Source: Saccoglossus kowalevskii (lineage: Eukaryota; Hemichordata; Enteropneusta; Harrimaniidae). From it: 34,503 nt of DNA. The stretch covers positions 173,200-207,702 of the forward strand of contig NW_003124921.1 of assembly GCF_000003605.2 (NCBI RefSeq), given 5' to 3'. Below the pieces are notes generated by a model. It saw only the letters and a list, made by a program, of their open reading frames with translations, made no database searches and was not told where the DNA came from. Positions 1 to 11,455 of the stretch are shown here, piece after piece; positions within the stretch are counted from its first letter, which is position 1, and each line of letters starts with the position of its first letter. The position numbers and the translations under genes were made by a program.

Positions 1-1697
1 ATCATTCTGTTCTAATAGCTGAAACAAATTCCAGTGAATTTTCATTTGTTGAATGAACTGTTCGTCAAATACAATATACATATTTTTGAGTACAATTTTC
101 TTTTCAAAATGTGGATGAAATGTTTTGCTTTTTATTTATTTTTTATGAATTTTTTTTTGATTTGATAACTTTGAACTAAACAGATTTTCTATTAGCTTCA
201 GATCTTGATCAAAGTTTGGCACCCAGTTCATAGGAGTGCTTATATTGATTTTCTTTTTCTGTAAAGGTTTTATTGGTAGGTTTGCAAATGTGTATCAGAC
301 TGTGCAAAAACTCTCTCCATGAGTTGGTTTTGAAACCCAGTCTAGTATTACCATGGTATTTGGGAGATACATTACAGAGGATATTATTACAAGATAAATG
401 ATTTGCAGATTTTCTCAATTTTTGCATGATATTTTCATACAGGACATCTGTTGTTTATACTCAGGGAAGACTTTATACTGATGAATAAGGTGACCAAGTT
501 TGATGAAGTTTGGAATAGAATTACCATAGTAAAGTTATTGTGCACACAATAACAATTATTAACGATGACGACAACGATGATGACGACGCCGCCGGAAAGA
601 AATTTGTCCCTTAATATACCTTTCCCTTACATCTTTGATGGTATGGGCAAGGTAAAAACAGGGAAAAAAAATCAGCAACAAACAACCAAAACAATGAAGT
701 CAAATGAGGATTATTTTTGAACTAGTTGAAAACGTTTATAACCCAAGAGAATCAAATTAACTAGCCCACTGAATTGAGATTGTGGAAGCCGGCGACTTAA
801 AGATATTGGTTTTTTACTTTAAGATGAAAATGAGAAACAGCCATATGGGAAATCAGAATGCTGAAAGTATCACACACTTTGTTTCCTGTTTTAAGACAGA
901 CTTCTTGGGATCTCAGGGGTGTTTCGAACATGTTCACTTCTTGCGGCAAAATGTTGCTTTCTCTTCTGTGCTTCAGGGTAGATGGTTACACAGTATCTCA
1001 TGGGTTTACAACTCACTTTCCTGTTGCTTGTAGATTTTTGTTATGTTTGTGTCATGAATACTTATAAGTAGTATTATTTATTGCAGAAGTACAATGCTTG
1101 GAATTTTTACTTTTAATTCAGTACGTTTAAAAAACGAATTATCAATCATTTCTATATTTTCCCATCATCATGCATGTCAATTTGAAAACTGCAATTTTTC
1201 GTACTGGTAAATTGTGCCACATTTGTGATACAACAGGCTTATGTTTATTTCCTGTTTCAGAGAAAGCCATTTAGAATATATGTTATAGTTAATAAGTGAA
1301 CCACTTACAACAATAAAGTATCGTTGAGCTACTCACCACTATGCGTCTTCCATGTTTGGCTGTATTTAATCAAATTTTAAATTGGGTTCTCTTGTTTTTT
1401 TCAAATTCAGGAAAACAATAGCAAAATGTAAATAACTAACATGGTTACACTAGAGTATGGATCATCATACTGACATCTTTTGTTGACATATTTTGCCAAC
1501 TAGAATACGAATGCTCACTGACCAGAACTAGCACTTGATCTACGGTGACATAGATTGTTTTATAAAGTAAGGACTTTTACATGTACAATGTATATTTAAT
1601 AAGCAGCAAACAGTGCCATAATTTGATTTTTGAGTACTAGTACCAAGAGAGCTTTGATTTTTTTGAGTATTTTTTGAACAACAAAAAAATAGTTCAG
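1..1697. other. AT-rich non-coding stretch
   Basis: I see no recognisable gene on either strand. Open frames are short and have no family resemblance. The stretch holds a short purine-rich imperfect trinucleotide tract (about 560-597, GAC/GAT units ending in gccgccgg). If the candidate terminal exon at 1698 is real, this would be its upstream intron. Confidence 0.6.
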
Positions 1698-1832
1698 ACC
1701 CAAATAATGTCTGTCGATGAGTACATTGGTACATTTGGATTGGCATATCTCACTGCATTAGGATACATCCAGAACAACATTACAGGTGTTGGCATCAGGC
1801 CAACTGAGTTAGGAATCACAGAGGATGAGTAG
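1698..1832 (+). CDS. Candidate terminal coding exon of an unidentified gene
   Basis: A small open frame runs from an ATG at 1707 to a TAG at 1830-1832 (41 residues). It extends upstream in frame to a plausible splice acceptor, TTCAG ending at 1697, which would begin the exon with Thr-Gln-Ile-Met. The peptide is not low-complexity: it starts MSVDEYIGTF, has a hydrophobic stretch around GLAYLTALGYI, then a Gly/Thr/Glu-rich tail ending TELGITEDE. A canonical AATAAA lies about 40 bases after the stop, which suits a last exon with a short 3' UTR. The local base composition is richer in G and C than the flanks. I do not recognise the family. An open run of this length can arise by chance in AT-rich DNA, so it could also be a standalone microprotein, a pseudogene fragment or nothing. 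Confidence 0.35.
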   Translation, partial: TQIMSVDEYIGTFGLAYLTALGYIQNNITGVGIRPTELGITEDE

Positions 1833-1872
1833 TCCTTTTTATCCTATTTCAATACCTAGCGTTTGTTTAATC

Positions 1873-1878
1873 AATAAA
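1873..1878 (+). terminator. Possible polyadenylation signal AATAAA
   Basis: AATAAA occurs 40 bases after the stop of the candidate terminal exon and is followed by T-rich sequence. It is a common word in AT-rich DNA, so its weight comes only from its position. Confidence 0.35.
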
Positions 1879-3488
1879 TATATTTTAAACTCTTTATTTT
1901 TAATGCATCCAACAAAATTCCTTCATTTATTTATATATGACCTTACCATACCTCCATTTATTTATATAATATGACCTCATTGGCTGGTGAAGAAAAGACA
2001 ACGACAACAACGACAGTAGTGACAGTTTACCTCCCATTGCTATGTACTTTACATAAGCTCAGATCAGACTTGGGATAGCTTGGTAAGTTTGTCCAAACAT
2101 AATAACATGCATGTCATTTAATAATTTTTTTATGTAGAAAATTCATTCTACGAAATTGACATACAAATGAGCTTTTAATGTTACCACAAAATGACTAATA
2201 ATTTGCATTCACAGCAACTGATCCACTAATTAATAAAGACTTAATCATTATAACTTTTGGTAATAAACAGTAACGATTAACAAGGCTTGGGTGTTAATTA
2301 CCCAGTTGCATGCATGTATGCCAATTCTTGCGAGTAAGGAAAAATGTGAAAACAGGAAAACAGTTTTCGAAATATTTGCACTACATGTATAAAATGTCAG
2401 ATGTAGAATATAAATATGTACAAAATGAAAGGAGACTGACTTTAGAATTATCCATGCTAATTGGATCATCGTTAAAATGCTTGAGAGCAACAAGATGCTC
2501 ACTTGAACAATACCATTTAGATATGATGTTATGCAATGGCGTCACTCAGGGAACAATCTGGGTTATCAAAAATCACACACTGCAAGGCGTTTTACTCGCT
2601 CTTCACAGCACTTTGACAACTTTGGGTAGAATTAATAATGCAATTATCACTAGTGTGTGAAATAACATGAATTTTAATCGCTACACTTCGATGAAACAAC
2701 AAACTGAAGTGCTGAGTTTTAAGTTAAAGGTTTGAGTATATTGTTCAGCTGCACCGAGGTGCGAATTTGAGATCGACTCGCTTTTAGCCTCGGTAATTAC
2801 CACAGTATAACAACCACTTCAAAATGTCATTTACAAAAGAAATGTGTTTATTTGCATGAAAGGCTTTTTTTAGACTTCAGAATCTTAGCATCAGATACAC
2901 AACAGATTGGTTAAAATTAGTTAATTTAACCATATGTGACCAAATATTTGAAAAAATGAAAACTCAAGTAAACATCTTTTTTTCATTTTTAGTTTGAAAA
3001 ATAAATAATACACATGTGAGTAACAGATGTTAAATGTCAATATGAAATACAAATACTAAAAAAAATATTTCTACAACTGGCAATTTTCATCAATTTTCAG
3101 ATAAAATATCAAAAAATAAAGTAAAATATCATTTTAAGCTCATGTTTTGGAAAATAAATTCTATCACGGGGGAAAACAAACCATAATCCATTTCTTCATA
3201 TTTTTAACATTATATATAAATATCAATGTCATAAAAAACTAATATTTAAGGATTTTGCAGGAATAAGGCTAATTATGAGATTAAAAATAAGTAATATGCA
3301 TATTAGTTTAATTGATATGCAGAGAAGTGTAGCAAAAACATACTACTGGTAAACCAGGAAGTAATGGCCCTAGTTCAATGCATTGGTAAATGGTATAGAG
3401 CAATAATACCTAGAGGTAAATAACACAACATTTTAATATCAAAAATTAACAGTGTTCAAGATGATAATAATAAGTTTTATAATAATAA

Positions 3489-3652
3489 TAATGCACCAGT
3501 AAATGTTAATGCCACCTGATAAATAATGCACTCAACACAAAAAAAGTTAATAATTCATTAATGTCACCAGGAATGAATGTGAATGCTTCAAATGCCATAT
3601 TGCTCACACTAATAATAAATGGCACTTGATAATATTGCACAATAATGCCACC
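3489..3652. repeat. Decayed short tandem-like repeat (AATGYCACC motif)
   Basis: Related words recur irregularly: aatgcaccag near 3490, AATGCCACCTGATAA at 3508, AATGTCACC at 3560, AATGGCACTTGATAA at 3618 and AATGCCACC at 3644, separated by ATAATAAT runs. The copies at 3508 and 3618 match at 13 of 15 bases. This looks like an old, degenerated minisatellite or microsatellite cluster. Spacing is not constant, so chance similarity within AAT-rich sequence is possible. Confidence 0.35.
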
Positions 3653-5517
3653 ATGTAGGTACTAAGTAAGAAATAATTGTCAACACTTTTACAAATTTCC
3701 CTCACACATGTTTGGTGTATACGCAGGATGAATTGTTGTGAGGGAATTAATGAAAACTTGTGATTAATTACTTGATTTATTGATTGAGTGACAGCACATT
3801 ACTTGTTTTCTTTTAGTACATGTACTTGGTAATTAACAATTAATTTAAAATAACAGATGAAATGCGTGAGAGTTTTAGTTAAGAGCCATCAGTAAATTCA
3901 ACTTTAACTAGCCGTACACAACCAAATGTACACATTTTTTCATGACACAAAGAGTTAAAGTGCCAGTATTTTGACAAAGATCCCAAATTTCCAGCCTGAA
4001 AAGTGCAACAAAATTCAAGTATGGAATTCTTATTCGGGATAAACCATTTGAATGGAAACATTTTCCCATCAAAATTTTGATGTAATATCTTGCACATTTT
4101 TACGTATGTTTCTATAATTTCGAACCAAATTCAATAATTTCTAATCAGCTACAAATTTGTATCAATTTGGCAAAATTTGGCAAAAGGTTAAAGTTTTCAC
4201 ATTCAAACATGACTATGGAACATTTCACTTTGTTTTGCACATTGTATCACGGGAACAAATGAGATTAGGTATTTGCATTGAACACAAACACAAATTAAAA
4301 AAAATTTAAAATTTAGAACTTGCACCATATTTCATCAGCTAAAACATAATACATTGACTGGCAGAAACAACTCAACTTGTGTTATGACCATTTATCTTTC
4401 CTACAGTTCCCACAGTTTCTGACAATATAAGGTTCATTTAGAATTGTAGAACACCAAATGTAGGAATAATTTTATCAAAATTTATTTCAATTTTTACCTC
4501 TTCCATATTGAATTACACACTCCCCAATCTCATCCACATTTTACTGCCTGATAAAACAACCTGCCACCCTCTAGGTTTAACAATGGTACAATCATTGACT
4601 GGCAGTCCACCTCATGGTAATTACATGATTTGAGAAAGGAAATACTAAAACCTGAGAAAGCATGTGAGTCATAGAGATTTGAGAAGACCCTTAATTGATG
4701 GATTTTTCATCCCACGGAGAAGCAGGAACCTAAAGGTGTCAAAATATGCTCTTTCATAGTGGTCTAATTATCGTGCTGGTTAAGGTGTTATTCTCAGACA
4801 AAGACAACATATTCCCATCCTTTCAATTTTACAATATCATTTCTGAAGTCTTGTCTTTATCCGCAGACTTAAAACTGCCAAAGACACCTGATAAAGAGAC
4901 CACCTGAAAAGGAAAGTGATTGAGCCAAACGACAGGAAACTAAGCTTCTTAGGCAGCAACTTCTTAGCTGTAATCTTAACAAGTTTTACCAGTCCATGAT
5001 TTTTTTTGTTCGAGTAAATGGATTTCCTGCAAAAAATTCCAAAGCAATCAAATGAACATTGCTTGGATGCCACTTGATGGAATTATGCCTACTCAGATTG
5101 CTGTACGGTGATTCTTATAGCTTCAACATCGTCGATTTCACAGTGATGTAGCAATCATTAGCGTACAACATGGTGTTAATGCCTGCCTGACCTTCTGACC
5201 ACGATTCTTACTAACAACTTTATGAATTTAGTTGATCATCTATGCTTACTTTCCTTCCCATGGATTAGGAGTACCTGGCACAATCAAGACATATTTTGGT
5301 TTGGCTAATCTTTCATTAATTAAAGGTTGAACAAATTATTTTCCAGTACACATACAGCGCAAGTAGCCTCTGCAGACACTTTTCTTTCAAAATAGACACA
5401 TTCCTTTCTCAATCATTATTTCAAAAACAGATCTAAATAATTTTGTTCAATTCAGAATGGTTGATTAGACCAGCACTATATATGTGTTTTTGAGGATTAT
5501 ATATATCAGGTAAAAAC

Positions 5518-5541
5518 TTTTTTGTTTTGTTTTGTTTTGTT
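5518..5541. repeat. (TTTTG)n microsatellite
   Basis: TTTTG is repeated about four and a half times without interruption. It is a simple repeat with no coding context. Confidence 0.85.
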
Positions 5542-8500
5542 GCTGTTATGTTGAATACGGAAAATATCAATTTTCATCAATTTTGGTATACAAATTGATC
5601 AACAACTGATTTGGCAGAAACAAACAAAAAAGATGTGACAAACCATACTGATAAGCATACTGACAAGAAACAATAGCATTATGAGATGCCAAGTAAGTGA
5701 TAAAACCCAGTGAAATTGCCCAAAACATCAAAATCATGTAGGTAATTAAATTCCAGTGAAAATAAATGGTTTTACAGTATCTCATATTTAACTTCTCAGA
5801 ACAAAACTGTTATCACAGTATTTCAAACCGATGAACAGTGGCAAGCGGAATTAGTTTCACTCATGTCATCAATAAAATTACAATAGCTAGTCTAACATTT
5901 CTCATCTTTGACAAAACAAACCTGCCAAATTTTATTAATTTTATTAATTATTTTTTTCAACAATTTTGATCAGGAGCGGTAGACCATGTCAAATTATGTC
6001 ATTTTGGACAAAAAATTCACTACAGTGATAAATAACAGATAAATACATTAAAAATTACAAAATGTTGCAGCTTAATTTTAGTGAGAAACATTATAGCATA
6101 AAATGGTTTAACAAAATAGGATTTCTCAGATCAGAAAATCATTCAAGTACAGAAATTAAACATCAGGAAGGAGGCCAGACCATTATAAATATGAAGGGTT
6201 ACCATAGCAACATATTTTCAGGTGCAATCCTAATTGCTATTTTACTTTCACCATTTGGCATTTCTATTTTTTTTTTTCAAAATAAACTTGGATGGAAATG
6301 AAACACTCTGCCCCAGGAAAAGAAACTGCTACTATCTGATGTTTTCATGATCGATTAAACAGCGGTTTCAAGATCAAAAAGCAAATATTTATTCTATGAA
6401 ATGAACACTAAGGAAGAAATACATTATTTAATAATTATTTACAACACCTTTTATCACAGATGCTCATGTTGTAAGGAAAGCGTTTCATGATTCAGTTTTG
6501 AAATGCATTGAGAAGAATCTGCTCGGTAGAAGGCTTCTGTTGTATAAAGGGATTTTGCTTAAAATCAATATAGATAAGAATCTAAATAGGTCTAGTTGGA
6601 GATGAGCTGAACTATTAGTCAAAACAAATATCCCATTAGTAACTGAATATCAATGACCTTAGATAAATACATCAGGCTTTCATACTCAGCTTCAGTTTTA
6701 CATAAATAAATTTAGTGGTCATTCAGATTTCAAAATGTGCTACAGAAAAACTGTAATGACTTTGAATAGAATTGTATTAAGATTGGTTTGTTCCCCTCGC
6801 AAAAAGACTTTTTTTAAAACGATAAAAAATGTATGAAAGCACTGACTAATCAGATAAAAGCATTTATTGAATAAAGCTAATTCATTATTAGTGAGGTAAA
6901 TGGAATAAAGAAGAGATTAAGTCATTATAATTATAGAACCAGTAATAAGTACTTGCCGCATGTCATGAATTGTTTGGTACGTACATTTCAGAAGAATGTT
7001 TACATGATAGTCTGGAAATATTTTTCAGTTTCAGGTTGTCTTTAATGCATGCTTTTTGGTTCATTTAATAGTGTATTTTTTTGGACCCAGCACCCTGCAA
7101 AACCTAATATTACGTGTAATAACATAAAATAATCCATCAAGTTTTCATGTTATCCTTCTAAAGGCGCATTGGTCGTTCCCTCTCTGAACACTCAAAGTGG
7201 CTCATCACTAAATACTGGAAAGTTTATTAGATTAAAGAAGGATTTAGATTGTGTTATAATCAAAAGCAGAAATTGTCATATGCGAAATCTTTAAAGACGG
7301 CTGATGTACCATATTTGTGTATTAATATGCAGTCCTATTGTCTGCTGATGTTATTTTTCCCCGATTTCATCTTTGAAAGTTTTCAGCAATCGTTGAAGCC
7401 ATAATTGATAAAATAAGTCAATTTAATGATCTAACATACAATTAATGCCATTTTTTATTTATATTTGGTTTATATAGATGCACTTTTAATATAACAAATA
7501 TGGTACACTGCATATCATTGAGTCACTCAACATTATAGTTTGTTAGTCATGGAAGCAAATATAAACTGACAATATCCTATTATAGCATCCACACCCACCC
7601 ACCCACAGCGGTATCAAATGCCAGGACTTCTCTATCATTTCCCTACTGTGACATGCATTTATTTGTTTGCCCTGAAGAGCAGATTACATCTTAGGAGCAG
7701 CACTATTTGTTTTGACATTTAGATAAATATTTGAAAGTATAAGAGAAATGTTCATGGATGGTTAACTAATATAGACAAGAAGCACACATGGTTTTCTTCT
7801 ACTACCATTAAGGATGCAACATTGTACTTATATCTACAGTAACATTAAAACTACAGCTTTATATTCTAGAATTACTTTGTCTAACTTATAACAAGCCTGT
7901 ATTGTGGAAATTTGATTCAGTGAAGAATTACACTTAGATTCACAACATAACACTAAACATCACCAATTTTAACCTGTGTATTCATACTATACATAATCTT
8001 AATGCCTTAGGTATACTGACAGCCAGCCACGTAGACAAGATCCGATGAATACCAGGTACATGTAATATACTTACACATTTATTTATTACTCAACAGGAAA
8101 AGAACCTAAGTACAGATCTAGAATCCCCATATGAGAGAATGAATGAACCCCAGAAATCTGTTACTCTTTGAGAGTCTGTGATTTGAAAAATTGACTACAA
8201 ATTGGAACAGCTCACAGCACCCGGCCCCAGTTTGTATCAGTCACATCCAATGGGATGACATTCTACCAAACAGGGTATCACATGTCATGTGGTGGTCTAA
8301 TGTAGACTGCTGAGTGAGCAGTCTAGCTGAGCGGTTCAAACCTACAATTCACATAACGATGTGAGGCCGACACACTAAGCGATTAAATTATAACATGCTC
8401 AAATAAATATTCTATCCACTGTATTTGCTCTATTAGAAACACATCTCCAATAAAAGCACATACAAAATCATTAAACATATGTATACAAAATCATTAAAAT

Positions 8501-9580
8501 ATAACTTTTTTTGATTATAGAAATATCTCTGTAATTCATGTAAGTACGCACTGAAAGAGCAAATATGGTAAATAAAAATCTAGCAAGAATGCAACTTAGA
8601 AATTTTCCACAGCCAATAAGAATTAATAAATAATTAATATTTCTAAATAGTGAATAATCTGTATTCAAAATGGCCACCAGAGAAAACGACGACTACATGT
8701 ATGCCAGTAGGGAGAGAATACTCAATCAAGTGAGACTGAAAACAAAAGGTCATTTCGGGAATAGAGGCAAGTAGAATATGTAAAGGTTGTTAGTTTTGTT
8801 TCTGGGGAATTTATTGATGCAAATGTTTGGCCATCCCAGTACTCTACTACGCTAGATTGTCATGAACCACTCATAACTCTAACGCAAACAATGCGATTCC
8901 TTGGGGATACAGGAAAAATAAAACTTTAAAATAAGCAAAATGGTCATGAAATGTTCATGCACAGTTTTAAGACCTTTTCACATGTCAATTACAGCAGCTC
9001 CCCAAGGAGCTGTTTGATTTACAGTCACTTTCAAGTTCATCTCATTAAAATGTATACCTTGGCTTATCAATGAATTGCAATACTGAGAAATGAGAAAATC
9101 TCAAAGCTTGTTTGATACAAATTATTGCAAGCTTGATTCTGGGGTGTTAGTGATCCAAAAATATGACTAACTGTTAACATATTGAATGGAATTCACAGTA
9201 ATATACAATAATTTTTATTTTTTCTGTAGGGCTGTATAAACTTTGGATGGAAGTAAAACTGTGCAGATTAGTTTTTTTTTACATGTAGTTGAGCTAAATA
9301 TTATTTTCAGGTTAATACTGCTTTAAACATGTATTTGCTTTCCTTTATCAATTGTAATTTTTTTTTATAAAATTGCTTTTGTTTTTGTCAAGAATTTTTT
9401 ATGATCAGATTTTTATGATTTTTTTCTTAAAAGCTACCCTCAGGTTTCTAACAGTTCATTGCTAAATGCACTTTCATCAGCATTTATCGTATAAATGTAG
9501 TAACATCATACTAATAAAGGGACCAAGCAGGAGGTAGAGTATTAAAACTAGGAGAACCAATATAGTCACAAGTATTTTCA

Positions 9581-9745
9581 GAGAAAGACTGGATTGGACA
9601 TGAGATGAGGAAAGAACTAAACACCAGATAGAAAAACGGGAGAGAGGACAACCCAAAATTACCTGGTGTTGGACAGTTATGAACAAAATGAAAGCAATGA
9701 ACTCGACCTGAAAACAGTCCAAAACAGACACGAGTTGAGATCCTT
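9581..9745 (+). mobile_element. Decayed C-terminal fragment of a LINE (non-LTR retrotransposon)
   Basis: Three short stretches, one in each plus-strand frame, follow the order seen at the C-terminal end of many LINE polyproteins. The first is Trp-Ile-Gly-His-Glu-Met-Arg-Lys at 9590-9613 (family form W-x-G-H-x-x-R). The second is Arg-Glu-Arg-Gly-Gln-Pro-Lys-Ile-Thr-Trp at 9637-9666 (family form G-R-P-K-x-x-W). The third, at about 9702-9745, resembles the following x-x-T-V-x-x-R-x-x-x-R block. The frame changes and the in-frame TAG at 9626 show an old, non-functional copy. The clade (RTE-, R4- or CR1-like) cannot be told from so little sequence. The open frame on the opposite strand here is a shadow. 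Confidence 0.5.
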
Positions 9746-10781
9746 CCTACTTATTTACATAATAATTTAGGAATAAATCAGTTGAAGATAGGTTTCCTAC
9801 GAGTCTATCATGGAACAACAACAACAACAACCCCCCCCCCCCCTCTTCCTTTCAGGAATGACTTAAGAGAAAACCATTGTGGTAGACAACAAATACAAAA
9901 AAAATTGCCAAAAAAGCTCATGTGGCCCCCCTGCAAATACAATTTATTCAGCCCAGAATATTCTGATTTTTTAAATTGTACACATTGTGTATTCTGACAA
10001 AAAATGTTTAGTTAGTGTTTCCTGTTTAGTTAAGGTTATGGTAACAACATTTTGGAATTTATTAACTAATAAGGATTCTATTTATAATATTTCATACTGA
10101 TTTTAAATAGTCAATTTGTGATCGTGCAAAAAAATATGAATAGAGAAACATGAGTAGATTTACATGGTACTGAATAACACTAGTTATGGGGTTCTGCAAT
10201 GATAACTGTATATCTTGTTTTGTATTCAAAGCACAATCTCAAAATACAGTTTAACTTTAAAGTAAAAAGTTTGTGTAGCTGCATAATCTCAAAATATCGT
10301 GAAGTCCATACCGAACAGCATAAAATTCACCATTAGTGAATCGGTTCACTGGCTCTTAGTAGACTTGGCATGATTTAGCAGACTGGAAAATGATCCCTGG
10401 CAGCAAACTTGGATGCTGTCTCATATCACATACTGATATCAGGATCTACACAGCCGTGTATCCTAAAGCAGAATATATGTATACTGAATTATCAGGTGGT
10501 TTTATAAACATTATTGTTGTATATTCACTAAAACTAGACTACTTAAGTGCCAAATGGAAGGTAGATCAATGGCTCAATAATATGTTATCTACCGGTTTTA
10601 TTTATTTCTTTATTTCTGTCAATTACCCCATGAGTAGATTATTTCTTCTCTGCAGACCCTCCCAAGTTTATAATGGTTCAACCCTGATTTGTTTTTCCTG
10701 TAAAAACATATTCTAAAATGCTTCAATCATTGCAATTACAAACAATGAGTTGGACTAATAATTAAATTAAAGAATTAATTA
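9746..10781. other. Gene-free stretch up to the assembly gap
   Basis: Apart from the AAC/poly-C simple repeat at 9814-9843 nothing is recognisable. A plus-strand open frame of 108 codons (10390-10716) has no family features and I do not call it a gene. Confidence 0.5.
9814..9843. repeat. (AAC)n followed by a C13 homopolymer
   Basis: AAC units run into thirteen consecutive C residues. Both parts are prone to sequencing and replication slippage, so the exact lengths should be treated with caution. Confidence 0.9.
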
Positions 10782-11215
10782 NNNNNNNNNNNNNNNNNNN
10801 NNNNNNNNNNNNNNNNNNNNNNNNNNNNNNNNNNNNNNNNNNNNNNNNNNNNNNNNNNNNNNNNNNNNNNNNNNNNNNNNNNNNNNNNNNNNNNNNNNNN
10901 NNNNNNNNNNNNNNNNNNNNNNNNNNNNNNNNNNNNNNNNNNNNNNNNNNNNNNNNNNNNNNNNNNNNNNNNNNNNNNNNNNNNNNNNNNNNNNNNNNNN
11001 NNNNNNNNNNNNNNNNNNNNNNNNNNNNNNNNNNNNNNNNNNNNNNNNNNNNNNNNNNNNNNNNNNNNNNNNNNNNNNNNNNNNNNNNNNNNNNNNNNNN
11101 NNNNNNNNNNNNNNNNNNNNNNNNNNNNNNNNNNNNNNNNNNNNNNNNNNNNNNNNNNNNNNNNNNNNNNNNNNNNNNNNNNNNNNNNNNNNNNNNNNNN
11201 NNNNNNNNNNNNNNN
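10782..11215. other. Assembly gap (run of N)
   Basis: 434 unknown bases. Open frames spanning this run are artefacts. The tandem repeat that begins exactly at the right edge suggests that the gap was caused by an unresolved repeat array, so the true length may differ. Confidence 0.99.
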
Positions 11216-11455
11216 TACCATAGATGTTTCAATTAGCTTGCCCCCATAAAATTAAATGGCTCATACCTTATATCATGGATGCTTCAAATTAGCTTGCCCC
11301 CCATAAAATTAAATGGCTCATACCTTATATCATAGATGTTTCAAATTAGCTTGCCCCCCATAAAATTAAATGGCTCATACCTTATATCTTAACTTGCTTG
11401 CCCCCCTCCAAATAAAGATAAATAGCTTGTACCTTATATCTTAGATGTCTGCTTA
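11216..11455. repeat. 55-57 bp minisatellite abutting the gap
   Basis: Three near-identical units start at about 11219, 11274 and 11331. Each contains GATGYTTCAAATTAGC, TTGCCCCCCATAAAATTAAA and TGGCTCATACCTTATAT. The first is 55 bp because it lacks one A and one C; the second is 57 bp. A fourth, diverged unit follows (about 11388-11450) with the C6 block, an AATAAAGATAAATAGCTTG variant and the TACCTTATATC ending, and a fifth unit begins (TTAGATGTCTGC). The array runs leftward into the N gap, so its copy number is unknown. Unit decay increases away from the gap. Confidence 0.93.

Larger units (their letters stand above)
1879..9580. other. Gene-free AT-rich region
   Basis: I find no supportable gene. 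The longest open frame (2310-2660 plus, 116 codons) resembles no family. Visible structure is limited to inverted arms around a CACACAC/GTGTGTG core (about 2562-2580 and 2651-2665), a decayed AATGYCACC-type repeat (3489-3652), a TTTTG microsatellite (5518-5541), an RFX-type X-box match (6198-6211) and a CCCA run near 7590. The region may be part of the first intron of the LHFPL-family gene at 26146-26521, whose later exons would lie on the minus strand to the left. Confidence 0.55.

Noticed and set aside
2310-2660. 116-codon plus-strand open frame
   Set aside because: No family resemblance, no splice or promoter context, and it runs through inverted-repeat sequence; likely chance.
8316-8343. 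tRNA- or SINE-like control boxes (TAGCTGAGCGG next to GGTTCAAACCT)
   Set aside because: The A-box-like and B-box-like words overlap instead of being 30-60 bases apart, and no cloverleaf can be drawn.
10390-10716. 108-codon plus-strand open frame
   Set aside because: Composition follows AT-rich background and no domain is visible.
10762-11232. Long open frames on the minus strand across the N run
   Set aside because: They consist almost wholly of unknown residues and are an artefact of the gap.
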